Position numbers and translations under genes: made by a program. From the NCBI GenBank assembly GCA_963708625.1, contig CAVPSV010000004.1:310001-374000 (forward strand): DNA of 64,000 nucleotides, given 5' to 3'. Below the pieces are notes generated by a model, which was not told the origin of the DNA, made no database searches, and saw only the letters and a list, made by a program, of their open reading frames with translations. Within the stretch, counting starts at the first letter, position 1, and every line of letters begins with the position of its first letter. This document shows, piece after piece, positions 53,043 to 61,794 of this stretch. Source of the stretch: DASXIF01 sp036498145 (GTDB lineage Bacteria > Actinomycetota > Actinomycetes > Mycobacteriales > Jatrophihabitantaceae).

Positions 53043-53294
53043 TCACTGCTCGGCTGCCACGCAATGCGCGAGGCTGCTCGGCCGCATGAGTTCCACCCGC
53101 CCGTTCGCAAACTGAACCTCGACCTCGCCGGCGGGCGAGATGCCGGCCACCTCGCCGCGAGTCCCGCGCGCAACCCGAGGCCGGAACAGGCCGACCGCGT
53201 AGAGCGCAACGACACAATCGCCGACGCTGAAGGCATCGGGCCGGGGTTCGACGTCGGGCATCACGAGCAATATGTGCCCGTAGGTGTCGTCCAA
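53043..53294 (-). CDS. Small SH3-like barrel protein, unknown
   Basis: Up to 83 residues. FSVGDCVVALYAVG, RGTRGEVAGISPAGEVEVQFANGRVELM reads as a five-strand SH3/KOW-like barrel. Start may be TTG 53294 or ATG 53261. Its stop lies three bases before the glycosyltransferase ATG, so it heads that transcript. No known family. Confidence 0.55.
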   Translation of the reverse strand: MDDTYGHILLVMPDVEPRPDAFSVGDCVVALYAVGLFRPRVARGTRGEVAGISPAGEVEVQFANGRVELMRPSSLAHCVAAEQ

Positions 53295-53378
53295 CTATCC
53301 ATCGGGGAACGGATGATCGGTTTCCGTGCCGCAACGGGCGGGCAGGGCGGCGGGATCAGCAGCCGCCCCGGGCCAGGA

Positions 53379-54386
53379 TCAGTCGTAGTGCCGCTCGGTG
53401 TTCACCCATTGATCAATGAGCTCCCACTGGCGCTCGAGCCAGGTGCGGATGGCTTGCTCCTCGCGCGGAACGTCTGCCGCGGGGTGCAGCCACACCCGGA
53501 TTCGCATGGGTCGAAGGTGCAGCGGCAGCGCTCGCCAGATCTGCCCGGGGTTCACCAGCCTGTCCAGTCCCGCGTGCGCGACGACGAGCACATCGGTGTC
53601 GTTGCGCGCGGACAACGCTGCCACCGTGCCGCCGGGCCGGGGTGGCAGCACGTTGGTGCGAGCGCGGACGCGATCTGCTTCTCGCCGGCGGCCGGCTCGC
53701 AGTAGCCGCACCACGGACCGGCGGTGCCGGCGCGGGGTCCAGTTGCCGCCTTCGGGGAAGAGCAAGAGGGCGTCGCTCGGCTCCAATTGGCGGCACAGTT
53801 CGGCGACGGCCGCGGCGCGGTCCTCGCCCGCGCCCGACGTCGAGGGCAGGAATTCGCAGTCGAGGCGGGTCAGCACGACGTCCAAGCCGGGGTCCCATTG
53901 CAACGCCTGCTTGAGGATGACCCGCGGGTTGCGGTCCAACCGGGTCGTCAGCAGGTGGACGAGGGTGAACGAGTCGCCCGGTCCGGCATGGCGGGCCAGC
54001 ACCACCAGTGGTCGGTCGTGCTGGGCCAGCGGTTGGCTGCCGACGAACTGCACGTCGTAGCCGAGCAGCGCGTGCGCGGCAGCCAGTAGTCGGGTCAGGG
54101 TACGAGCCAGCAGGGCGGAATGCCGCTCCCGCCACTGCAGCTCGTCGCGATCAGCGTTGGGATAGCGCAGCCACAGCCAGGTGCAGCCGAGCAGCAACCG
54201 TAGATCCAGGTACAGGTACACAGCGCCCAGCAGCGCGACGCGCAGCACGCGGCGCCTTCGGGTGAACGGCGCGAGCACCGCAGCTACCAGCGCCGTCGCG
54301 AGGAGCAGCAGGCCGAGCGCGATCGCCAGCGGGATCCAGAGTGGGTCAATGGCCAGGCGGCGGATCGCTCGGGGCGGCACCTTCAC
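53379..54386 (-). CDS. PlsC-like lysophospholipid acyltransferase
   Basis: 335 residues. N-terminal TM region (PLAIALGLLLLATALVAAVLAPF), acyltransferase box ARHAGPGDSF (H-x4-D), and LLFPEGGNW (the second conserved block). Transfers acyl groups to lysophosphatidate or related acceptors. The GTG start follows the patatin stop directly (TAG-GTG), so the two are coupled and may remodel the same lipid. Confidence 0.82.
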   Translation of the reverse strand: MKVPPRAIRRLAIDPLWIPLAIALGLLLLATALVAAVLAPFTRRRRVLRVALLGAVYLYLDLRLLLGCTWLWLRYPNADRDELQWRERHSALLARTLTRLLAAAHALLGYDVQFVGSQPLAQHDRPLVVLARHAGPGDSFTLVHLLTTRLDRNPRVILKQALQWDPGLDVVLTRLDCEFLPSTSGAGEDRAAAVAELCRQLEPSDALLLFPEGGNWTPRRHRRSVVRLLRAGRRREADRVRARTNVLPPRPGGTVAALSARNDTDVLVVAHAGLDRLVNPGQIWRALPLHLRPMRIRVWLHPAADVPREEQAIRTWLERQWELIDQWVNTERHYD

Positions 54387-55221
54387 CTAGCTGTCGACCG
54401 TCTCGACGCCATCCAGGTAGCGCATGGAAGCCCGGTAGGCGGCGTCGATCCGTGCGGTCACCCCGCGGGTGCTTCGGTAGCGCACATTGACCGACGGTGT
54501 CGCGCCACCGCCGGTCGGCAACACGTGCACCTCGACACCGGCGGGCAACCGGCTCATCTCTTCCACGAACCGGTGCCGGCGCGCGATCTCGAATGCCACC
54601 AGGGCAACCTCCCACGGCCACCTCGGCGGGCGCAGCGGCTGTTCGATCCGACCCACGTGCAGGACGAAGATCCGCTCTGCGCCCAACTCGACGGCTCGCC
54701 CGACCGGGATGGAGTGCACCAGCCCGCCGTCGAAGAAGTGTTCTTCCCCCACTCGCTGCGGCCGGAAACAGGCCAGGCACCGCACAGGAAGCAACGACGG
54801 CATCCGCGAGCGAGCCCTCGCTGAACCAATGTGCAGCGGAACGCTCGATGCTCGCGGCCACGCATTCGAAATGGATCGGGAGCTCCTCGAACCGTTGCAC
54901 CGGCAATCGCTGCCGAATCAATTGCCGCAACGGCTCGGCCGACTGCAGGTGCGTGCGATGCCTGGCCAGCCGGGCAGCTTGGGACATGACCGAGTCGGCG
55001 AAGACGCCCGCTTCGGAGAACGAGGACCACAATTCACGAAGCACCTGCACCGACGCGGTGGACAGGCCCGTTGCGATCATTGCTCCGTTGACCGCGCCGA
55101 CGCTCGCGCCGACCACCAGATCCGGACGAACGTCGCGCTCGGCCAACGCCGCCAACATGCCCACCTGCGCCGAACCGAGAACGCCGCCGCCACCGAGCAC
55201 CAGGGCGGTTCGGCGAGCCAT
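54387..55221 (-). CDS. Patatin-like phospholipase (frameshift)
   Basis: About 278 residues when repaired. Oxyanion loop LVLGGGGVLGSAQVG (usual GGGxRG/A), nucleophile GASVGAVNG (G-x-S-x-G), and the catalytic Asp in FFDGGLVHSIPVG. One extra base near 54758 separates CAVPGLFP from PQRVGEEHFFDGG. It lies before PlsC. Expected to hydrolyse phospholipid acyl esters. Confidence 0.82.
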
Positions 55222-55275
55222 CCTCGCAGGATATCGACGCGGTGCCCGCGGGGTAGCCGATCGCTGACCCGCACC

Positions 55276-55300
55276 GTTTGACCCGGCGCCCGGTGGGTAA
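55276..55300 (+). promoter_or_regulatory. Sigma-B/F-type promoter for the PfpI gene
   Basis: GTTTG (55276-55280), 14-nt spacer, GGGTAA (55295-55300), 10 nt before the ATG at 55311. Confidence 0.55.
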
Positions 55301-55310
55301 GCCGTTTGGC

Positions 55311-55874
55311 ATGGGCAATGAACTCAACGGAAAGAAGATCGCGTTTCTGGTCGCGAACGAGGGCGTCGAAGAGGTGGAACTCACCTCGCCATGGGATGCC
55401 GTGCAGCGCGCCGGCGGTGAGCCGGTCCTGATAGCTCCGAAGACCGGCGACGTGCAGACGTTCAACCACCTGGACAAGAGCGACGTCTATCAAGCCACCG
55501 TGCAAACCGGCGAACTCGACGTGGCGGCCTACGACGGTGTGGTCCTGCCGGGTGGCGTCGCCAATCCCGACCAGCTACGCACCGACGACGCCGCGGTGTC
55601 ATTCCTGCGGCAGTGGACGCGGGCCGGCAAGCCGATCGCCGCGATCTGCCACGGACCGTGGACGCTCGTCGAGGCAGATGCCGTCCGAGGCAAGACCTTG
55701 ACCAGCTGGCCGAGCCTGAAGACCGACATCCGCAACGCCGGTGGTGAGTGGGTGGACGAGCAGGTGTCTCGCTGCGAGGCCGGCGACTACACCCTCATCA
55801 CCAGCCGCAAACCCGATGATCTCGAGGAATTCGACAAGGCGCTCGTGGATCTGTTCGGGCGCCGCGTCGACTAG
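55311..55874 (+). CDS. DJ-1/PfpI-family protein (YhbO-like)
   Basis: 187 residues. KKIAFLVANEGVEEVEL, LDVAAYDGVVLPGGVANPD, and the nucleophile elbow AAICHGPW with Cys-His. PfpI/YhbO proteins act as stress chaperones or deglycases. A strong sigma-B/F-type promoter with a 10-nt leader and no obvious ribosome site. It converges with the phospholipase-D gene, overlapping by four bases. Confidence 0.88.
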   Translation: MGNELNGKKIAFLVANEGVEEVELTSPWDAVQRAGGEPVLIAPKTGDVQTFNHLDKSDVYQATVQTGELDVAAYDGVVLPGGVANPDQLRTDDAAVSFLRQWTRAGKPIAAICHGPWTLVEADAVRGKTLTSWPSLKTDIRNAGGEWVDEQVSRCEAGDYTLITSRKPDDLEEFDKALVDLFGRRVD

Positions 55875-57471
55875 TAGCGGTTCAGCCAGCGATCCAACGG
55901 TCGCCGGCCATCCGGGTCGTACATCGTTCGGTACAGCGGCGTCGCCCAGGCACGAGTTCGTGCTGGCAGGTGCGCCGATGGCAGCGGTCGTAGTTGCCCG
56001 GCCGGACGCGGACTCGTGCCCTCCCCCGCCGCCCAGCGCTCGAGTCGTTCGGCGGCGTCGGCGAATGCGGTGAATGTCGTCTCCGGATCCGCCAGGTCGA
56101 TCTCGTCCTGCTCGGACAGGCCCAAGTGTTCGCGCGCGAGCGCGACGCGCAGATCTCGGGCGTACGCCCGCGGCTCGTCCGCGTCCGAGCTTCCTCCGCT
56201 GTGCGCACCGGCAGGGGTGTGGTCCCAGATCGAGGCGGTGAGTTCGGAGTCGTGCGTCCAGGAGCGTCGATTGAAGTTGTCCGATCCGGTGGTGGCCCAC
56301 ACGTCGTCGATGACGCACACCTTGGCGTGCACGTAGATCGGCGTGCCGGCTCGGTTCTCGATGCCGTACACACCCACCCGGCCTGGCGCAGCGGCGAGGA
56401 TCGAGGCCAGCGCGGCCGCGCGACCGACGAGGTTCGGCGGCATCGCGACCTTGCCGTCCTGATCGGGGTGCAGCGGCAAGACGGCGATCATCCGGAGTTC
56501 GGACTGTTTGCGCAAGGCATCGGCGATGCACGTCGCGACCTCACGTGACCACAGGTACTGGTCCTCGATGTAGATCAGCCGGCGCGCTTGCCGCATCGCC
56601 TTGACGTAGCCACGCGCCACGCTTCGCTCCCCACGTGGCGCGAACTGGTACCCACCCAGCCGCGGCGGATACGTGCGTAGCAGCTGCACCGAATGCGAGC
56701 CGCTGGCAGTCGGTGCCGGTGCCCGGGGCGGCAGCGGCGCTCGCGCGTCGTCGTCGGAACGAAGGCGATCGGCCAGGATGTGCAACGGGTTGCGCGTGAG
56801 GGGTTGGGGGTCGCTCCATCGTTCGCGGAACACGGTTTCGACGGCCGCGACAGCGGGCCCCTGGATCGCGAGCTGCACGTCGTGCCAGGGTGGCCGCGGT
56901 CCGTACACCGCTGCCATCGGCTGGGCCTGCGGGTCGCCGTGGTGGTCGGCGTCGTCGCGGCGGCTGTGGCACAGGTCGATGCCGCCGAGGAACGCCACGT
57001 CGAGCGCCGGCCGCCTGGATGGCGCACGACGACGAACTTCTGATGATGCGAGCCACCGACGCGCACCCGCATGTCGAGGACGCAGTGCCCGCCGGCGGCG
57101 TTGATCTCCTCGTCCAGGTGCCGGTTTTCCTTCGCCGAGAACTGGAACCGATCGAGATGTGATCGCCAGACCAAGCCGTACACGCCGACGCCCCGCGCAG
57201 CGGCGCGGCACAGCAGCGGCGCTATCTGGGAGTCGCTGTCGCTGGTGAGTTGCTCGTCGGGATCGCCGCGCCAGTCAGCGAACATGATCGTGTCGCCGGA
57301 GCGGGTTCGGGTGATCGTCTCGGCGAGTTCAGCGAAGTACACCGAGCCGTGGATGAGTGGACGGACGTGGTTGCCGTCGCTCCACGCGGTACCGGGTGCG
57401 GCGTCGTCGTCGAGCACGGTCGCGGGGTTTCCCCGCTCGGCTCGACTGAGCATCCAGTCCTGTATCGGCAT
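55871..57471 (-). CDS. Phospholipase D-family protein (one frameshift)
   Basis: About 533 residues when joined. Two HKD motifs: GGSHHQKFVVVRH and YVHAKVCVIDDVWATTGSDNFNRRS. A base is missing or two are extra near 57012 (between VVVRHPG and PALDVAFLGG). Other blocks: PQPLTRNPLHIL and YIEDQYLWSREV. Hydrolyses or transfers phosphatidyl groups. ATG at 57471. The break does not touch either HKD motif. Confidence 0.82.
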
Positions 57472-57528
57472 CCCTTCTGCCTACAGGGGGCACACACGGC
57501 TGACAATGAGACCGCGAGCTTTACCGCC

Positions 57529-57554
57529 GTTTGACGCGCCGATCGGCGGGGTAG
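57529..57554 (+). promoter_or_regulatory. Sigma-B/F-type promoter for the DUF1206 gene
   Basis: GTTTG (57529-57533), 15-nt spacer, GGGTAG (57549-57554), 9 nt before the GTG at 57564. Confidence 0.6.
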
Positions 57555-57563
57555 GTCACACCC

Positions 57564-58382
57564 GTGACGACCCTCGCGGCCTCTACCCGCCGGGCGGCGC
57601 GCGGTCCGCTGGTCGCGTCCGCAGCGCACCTGGGCCTGGCCACGCGCGGCGTGCTGTACCTGGTGATCGCGTGGCTGGCCGGCAGCATCGCGCTGGGTCA
57701 CACCCGGCAGCAGGCGAATCAGAAGGGGGCCATCGCCACGCTCGCCGGGCATCGGGGTGGCTCGGTCACCCTGTGGATTCTCGGGCTTGGCCTGGCCGCA
57801 TACTCCTTCTGGCGGCTGACCGAGGCGGTCGTCGGCACGGCCGCCGAGGGACGAAAGCTCGGACCACGAGTGCAATCCTTGGTGCGCGCGCTCAGCTACG
57901 CCGCGTTTGCGGTCATCGCGTTCCAGTTCGTGTTGGGCGCGCACGGGCAGGGTCAGGATCAGCAGCAGCAGTCCGCGACGGCCCGATTGATCAGGCACCC
58001 GTCGGGTCGGCTGCTCGTCGGCGCGATCGGGGTCGTCGTCGTCGCGATCGGGCTGTGGATGATCGCCGACGGGTTGCGCAAGCGGTTCGTCCGCGAGTTA
58101 CGGGTGCAGGAACTGCCGCGAAGCACGCGAGAGCTCGTGATAGTCCTCGGCGTAGTCGGCAATACCGCGCGAGGCGCAGTCTTCGCGCTGGCCGGCTGGC
58201 TCGCGCTCGACGCCGCGATGACCAGCCACCCCGACAAGTCCGCAGGCCTGGACGGAGCTTTGCGCACGCTCGCGAACCGTCCGTACGGGCCACTACTGCT
58301 GCTCGCGGTCGCAGCGGGTCTGTTCGCGTTCGGGCTGTACGGGCTGGCGGCTGCGCGGTGGGCCAAGGTCCAGCCACGCTGA
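57564..58382 (+). CDS. DUF1206 membrane protein
   Basis: 272 residues, six hydrophobic segments in three similar pairs (LGLATRGVLYLVIAWLA, LSYAAFAVIAFQFV, GNTARGAVFALAGWLAL). The repeated ARGVLY/ARGAVF motif is characteristic of DUF1206. Function unknown; members are often stress-induced. Strong sigma-B/F-type promoter and very short leader. Confidence 0.85.
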   Translation: MTTLAASTRRAARGPLVASAAHLGLATRGVLYLVIAWLAGSIALGHTRQQANQKGAIATLAGHRGGSVTLWILGLGLAAYSFWRLTEAVVGTAAEGRKLGPRVQSLVRALSYAAFAVIAFQFVLGAHGQGQDQQQQSATARLIRHPSGRLLVGAIGVVVVAIGLWMIADGLRKRFVRELRVQELPRSTRELVIVLGVVGNTARGAVFALAGWLALDAAMTSHPDKSAGLDGALRTLANRPYGPLLLLAVAAGLFAFGLYGLAAARWAKVQPR

Positions 58383-58439
58383 TCACGCCGCGAGCGAACG
58401 ACCGGTGACATCGCGGCGGGCCACTGGGACGCTCGCGGG

Positions 58440-59117
58440 GTGAAGCCGACCTTGGTGCTGATCCCTAGTCCGCTACTGGGACCCGCGACCTGGGAGCCGG
58501 TAGCGGGCGCATTGGCACGGCTCGGGCAGTCGGTGCGGGTGCCGGGCCTGGCGGGCGTATCGCGTGCTGCGCCGCCGTATTGGCCGGCCGGCGTTGACGC
58601 GATCGCGCGTTCGGTCGGGAACGAGCCGGCCGTTCTCGTTCCGCACAGCAACTCCGGGCTGTATATGCCCGCCGTGGTGGACGCGCTCGGCGACCGGATC
58701 CGTGGCGTGGTCTTCGTCGACGCTGCTTTGCCAGGCGCGGGTTACTACGCGCAGCGGGATTTCTTGAATACGTTGGCAGACGCGGACGGGCGGCTGCCGG
58801 TGTGGACGTCGTGGTGGGACCAGTCCGACGTCGCCGAGCTCTTTCCGAACGCTCAGGTGCAGGCCCGGGTGCAGGCCGAGCAGGCGCGGATGCCACTTGC
58901 CTACTACGACCACCTGCCGCCCGCTCCGGATCCGTGGCACGGGCCGCCGTGCGGGTTCATCTGGTTCGCCGAACCGTACGATTCCGGCGCCGAACAGGCG
59001 TCTGCGCACGGCTGGCCCACCAAGCAGGTTCCGGGCAGGCATTTGCACATGCTCCTCGACCCGGCGGCGGTGGCCGCAGCCGTAGTCGAGATGGCCGGCC
59101 TGCTGAGCCGCGGCTGA
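58440..59117 (+). CDS. Alpha/beta hydrolase-like protein
   Basis: 225 residues. LVLIPSPLLGPATWEPVA, the nucleophile elbow LVPHSNSGLYMPAV (Ser between His/Asn, not strict G-x-S-x-G), VVFVDAALPG, and a C-terminal His in GRHLHMLL. Probably an esterase or a non-catalytic relative. GTG start. Substrate unknown. Confidence 0.72.
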   Translation: MKPTLVLIPSPLLGPATWEPVAGALARLGQSVRVPGLAGVSRAAPPYWPAGVDAIARSVGNEPAVLVPHSNSGLYMPAVVDALGDRIRGVVFVDAALPGAGYYAQRDFLNTLADADGRLPVWTSWWDQSDVAELFPNAQVQARVQAEQARMPLAYYDHLPPAPDPWHGPPCGFIWFAEPYDSGAEQASAHGWPTKQVPGRHLHMLLDPAAVAAAVVEMAGLLSRG

Positions 59118-59238
59118 TGATCGCCGGTGTTGACAGGGGCGGTCCGGCTGACTTAGATACGTGGCTGCAGAGATCGCAACATCACGCTTTGCCCAGTAAG
59201 TGATTCGTCCGAGGCTCGACCATCGTCGGAGGATGACC

Positions 59239-59445
59239 ATGAGCATGGCTGTATCGACCTCGCGCGTGCCATGTCCGGCATGTGGCGCCAGCGCCACCCT
59301 GACTGTGCGTACAGCCTTCGGCACCGGCAATGAGTCCAGCTCGATGTCGCTGGCTTGTGACAATGGCTGCCAGCCCGATGATGGCGAACTCGCCGCGCAT
59401 TTTCCTGGTCCGCAGACGCTGGTCGAGGCTATGGAACCGGAGTGA
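59239..59445 (+). CDS. Small zinc-binding-type protein
   Basis: 68 residues, ATG six bases after GGAGG. CPACGASATL and CDNGCQPDD give a four-Cys zinc ribbon. No other domain. It may bind DNA, RNA or protein. Unknown function. The 121-nt gap upstream has no other clear element. Confidence 0.6.
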   Translation: MSMAVSTSRVPCPACGASATLTVRTAFGTGNESSSMSLACDNGCQPDDGELAAHFPGPQTLVEAMEPE

Positions 59446-59460
59446 CGTTATAGCGCCAGA

Positions 59461-59886
59461 TCAACGGAGACTGCAGGGCAATTCGGTCGTGTAACTCGGG
59501 TCGCACTGCAGGTGGGCCCACACCGTGGTGCGCTTGTCGGGCTCACGCGTCACCCCCCACGAGGTCGTCAGGACTTCGACGATCTGCAGCCCGCGACCAC
59601 TCGTTTCGTGCGCATCCGGCCGCCGCGGGATCGGCCAGCCGTTGGCGTCGTCGGTGACGGCGACTTCGATCCGATCGTGATGAAGCTCCAGCACCAACTC
59701 GACCGCGTGAGCTCCGGCGCGGACCGCGTTCGCAACCAGTTCGTCGGCCACCAGCGCGGTGTCCTCGACCAATTCGGTAGGGGGGAGAGTAATCGCGTCG
59801 CGAATTACCTCAGTTGCGGCGTAGCGCGCCGCCCGCACCGTGGCTGCATCGACGCCCGCGAAGCGGCGCAACGCACGTTGACACAT
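59461..59886 (-). CDS. RsbW-like anti-sigma histidine-kinase-type ATPase
   Basis: 141 residues. GHKL ATPase fold: ALVADELVANAVRAGAHAV (N-box), IEVAVTDDANGWPI (G1-type) and SGRGLQIVEVLTTSWGV (G2). Related proteins bind sigma factors or STAS antagonists and phosphorylate the latter. The STAS protein at 60485 is a natural partner. A GTGTG-N15-GGGTAT promoter lies upstream. Confidence 0.85.
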   Translation of the reverse strand: MCQRALRRFAGVDAATVRAARYAATEVIRDAITLPPTELVEDTALVADELVANAVRAGAHAVELVLELHHDRIEVAVTDDANGWPIPRRPDAHETSGRGLQIVEVLTTSWGVTREPDKRTTVWAHLQCDPSYTTELPCSLR

Positions 59887-59943
59887 ATGTGCACCACCCG
59901 ACGATGTCGAAACCGACCAAATCCGTCATTCTCACCATCAGCT

Positions 59944-59969
59944 ATACCCGCTGACCTGCCGTGCCACAC
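59944..59969 (-). promoter_or_regulatory. Possible sigma-B/F-type promoter for the RsbW-like gene
   Basis: On the - strand: GTGTG (59969-59965), 15-nt spacer, GGGTAT (59949-59944), 58 nt before the ATG. The -35 has one mismatch from GTTTG. Confidence 0.4.
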
Positions 59970-60086
59970 CCCACCGGAGATCAAGTTCCGAACAACCGGA
60001 TGGCCGCCGGGCTGCTCGCCCTCGAGCCAACCGGCAGGCAGGGTCTAGCTCACCGTTGAGCCGTTCGAAGGAGCAGAATCGACGAC

Positions 60087-60407
60087 ATGGCCGAGCAACC
60101 GACCAAAGCCGAACTAGCCGCACGGATCGATGAACTCAATCAGGCGGCCATCGTCGATCACGAGATCATCGCCCATCTTGAGCAGGAAGGCGTGATCGAC
60201 CGCGACAAGATCGCCAACATGGAGGTGGCGCTCGTGACATGCCGCCGAATCGGTGCCGCGATGGGCATTCTCATGGCGTCGATGAAGCTGACCGAAGATG
60301 CCGCGTTCGATCTGCTGCGGGTCACCAGTCAGCACACCCACCGCAAGCTGCGCGAGATCGCTGAGAGTGTGGTCCTCACCGGGACGGTCGAACCGCCGCC
60401 AGGCTGA
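60087..60407 (+). CDS. ANTAR-domain RNA-binding regulator
   Basis: 106 residues. A coiled coil (~10-45, ELAARIDELNQAAIVDHE) followed by an ANTAR domain (RRIGAAMGILMASMKLTED, AFDLLRVTSQHTHRKLREIA). ANTAR proteins bind RNA hairpins and relieve termination. No sensor domain is fused, so it may be controlled by a partner. The 200-nt gap upstream contains no second gene. Confidence 0.85.
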   Translation: MAEQPTKAELAARIDELNQAAIVDHEIIAHLEQEGVIDRDKIANMEVALVTCRRIGAAMGILMASMKLTEDAAFDLLRVTSQHTHRKLREIAESVVLTGTVEPPPG

Positions 60408-60484
60408 ATTTCTTGCGACGACGACGCACCGCGTCACCCGCACCCGGCCAGCGGGGCGATGCCTTCGACGATCTAGGCGGATGG

Positions 60485-60826
60485 CTACGCGATGCGTTCG
60501 TTATCGCTCGGGGTGATATCGAACTCGCCCAGCAGGCCCGTTATCGCAATGACCTTCCGGACCCGCGGATGGACCGCGCGCAGTTCTACCCGCTGCCCCT
60601 GGCGTGCCGCGGCGTTGCGGATCTCGATCAACGCGCCCAGCCCGGTCGAGTCCATGAACTGCACGTCTGTCAGGTCGATGACGAGGCGGCGGCCGTTGTC
60701 GAGGGATTCCATCGCGAGTCGACCCACCGCGGCCAGGTCGTCGGCGTGTTCGATGTCGATGTCACCCGACACCGCGACCACGCACGCCGCAGCGTCGCCA
60801 TTCAGTTCGATTGCAAAGCCAGACAT
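60485..60826 (-). CDS. STAS-domain anti-sigma factor antagonist (RsbV-like)
   Basis: 113 residues. GDIDIEHADDLAAVG and LVIDLTDVQFMDSTGLGALIEI, with the phosphorylatable Ser in DSTGLG. Competes with sigma for an RsbW-like kinase. Likely pair: the gene at 59461-59886. Together they could control the stress-type promoters found from 45 to 60 kb. Confidence 0.88.
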   Translation of the reverse strand: MSGFAIELNGDAAACVVAVSGDIDIEHADDLAAVGRLAMESLDNGRRLVIDLTDVQFMDSTGLGALIEIRNAAARQGQRVELRAVHPRVRKVIAITGLLGEFDITPSDNERIA

Positions 60827-60966
60827 TGTTCGTGCCCCCGTTGCACCTGCCGGCCCTGGCTACCGGTTGAGCCGAGCGGAAGCATACGTCCGCTTGAACA
60901 AAATGCAACCGAGCCGCGGGGCTGTTCGCTAGTGGCTCCCTATTGGCCCGGATACCGAGTGGCGAG

Positions 60967-61009
60967 TTGACATGCACATGACCTACGTGCTTACGCACAT
61001 GACCTATGT
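60967..61009 (+). promoter_or_regulatory. Promoter with tandem 15-bp operator before the DeoR gene
   Basis: TTGACA (60967-60972) is a consensus -35. Direct repeats GCACATGACCTACGT (60974-60988) and GCACATGACCTATGT (60995-61009) are 21 bp apart (two helical turns), and the second overlaps the ATG at 61006. The layout suggests autoregulation and a leader of very few bases; if so the start may be the ATG at 61021. Confidence 0.6.
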
Positions 61010-61779
61010 ACGATCAAGACATGGAGGCTGTCGAGCGGGTGAGCCGGCTGGTGGACGCATTGCGGCGCGACGGCCGCGTCGAGGTGGCGACGGCGGCGGT
61101 TGAGTTCGGCGCCGCCGAGATGACCATCCGCCGCGACCTCGATCAGCTGGTGGCGCGCGGTGTGGCGCGTCGCGTGCGCGGCGGGGCGATCAACCTGCTG
61201 ATGCGCGGCGAGGAGCTGCCTTTCGCGATGCGGGAACTCGACGCGGTGGATGCCAAGCGGCGGATCGCCCGCGTCGTCGCCGATCTGATCGACGACGGCG
61301 AGGCGGTCGGCCTGGACAGCGGAACGACGATGGTGGCGGTGGCGGGTGCGATCGCGGCCAAACGGGTCACGGTAATGCCGCTGTCGTTACACGCCGCCAG
61401 CGCGCTGGCTGCCGGAACGGGAGTCCAGTTGATCATGCCGGGCGGGGCATGCCGGCCCGGCGAGCTAGCGATGGTGGGCCCACTGGCCCTGGCCAGCATC
61501 GCCGCGGTCCGGTTCGACACGGTGGTCATCGGCTGCTGCGGGGTATCCGCCGAGGGACACGTGCTGGCTCATGATCTCGGCGATGCCGCGGTGAAGCAGG
61601 CGCTGCTCGCTTCGGCCAATCGCAGCGTGCTCGCGCTCGACGGAGCCAAGTTCGGCCGGGGGGCGCTGGCCGTCGTGCAAGAGGTTTCGACGTTCGATGT
61701 CGTTGTCACCGACGACGCCGCGCCGGAGAACGTGCTCGCCCGGCTGCGCGCCGACGGTGTCGAGGTGCACCGTGCCTGA
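61006..61779 (+). CDS. DeoR-family sugar regulator
   Basis: 257 residues. N-terminal winged helix (ERVSRLVDALRRDGRVEVATAAVEF, EMTIRRDLDQLVARGVARRVRGGA), then the DeoR sensor domain (DDGEAVGLDSGTTMVAVA, VMPLSLHAASALA, DTVVIGCCGVSAEGHV) that binds a phosphorylated sugar. Start could also be the ATG at 61021. It precedes the MFS gene by 15 nt and probably controls it. Confidence 0.87.
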   Translation: MYDQDMEAVERVSRLVDALRRDGRVEVATAAVEFGAAEMTIRRDLDQLVARGVARRVRGGAINLLMRGEELPFAMRELDAVDAKRRIARVVADLIDDGEAVGLDSGTTMVAVAGAIAAKRVTVMPLSLHAASALAAGTGVQLIMPGGACRPGELAMVGPLALASIAAVRFDTVVIGCCGVSAEGHVLAHDLGDAAVKQALLASANRSVLALDGAKFGRGALAVVQEVSTFDVVVTDDAAPENVLARLRADGVEVHRA

Positions 61780-61794
61780 GTCAATCGTTTCGTC

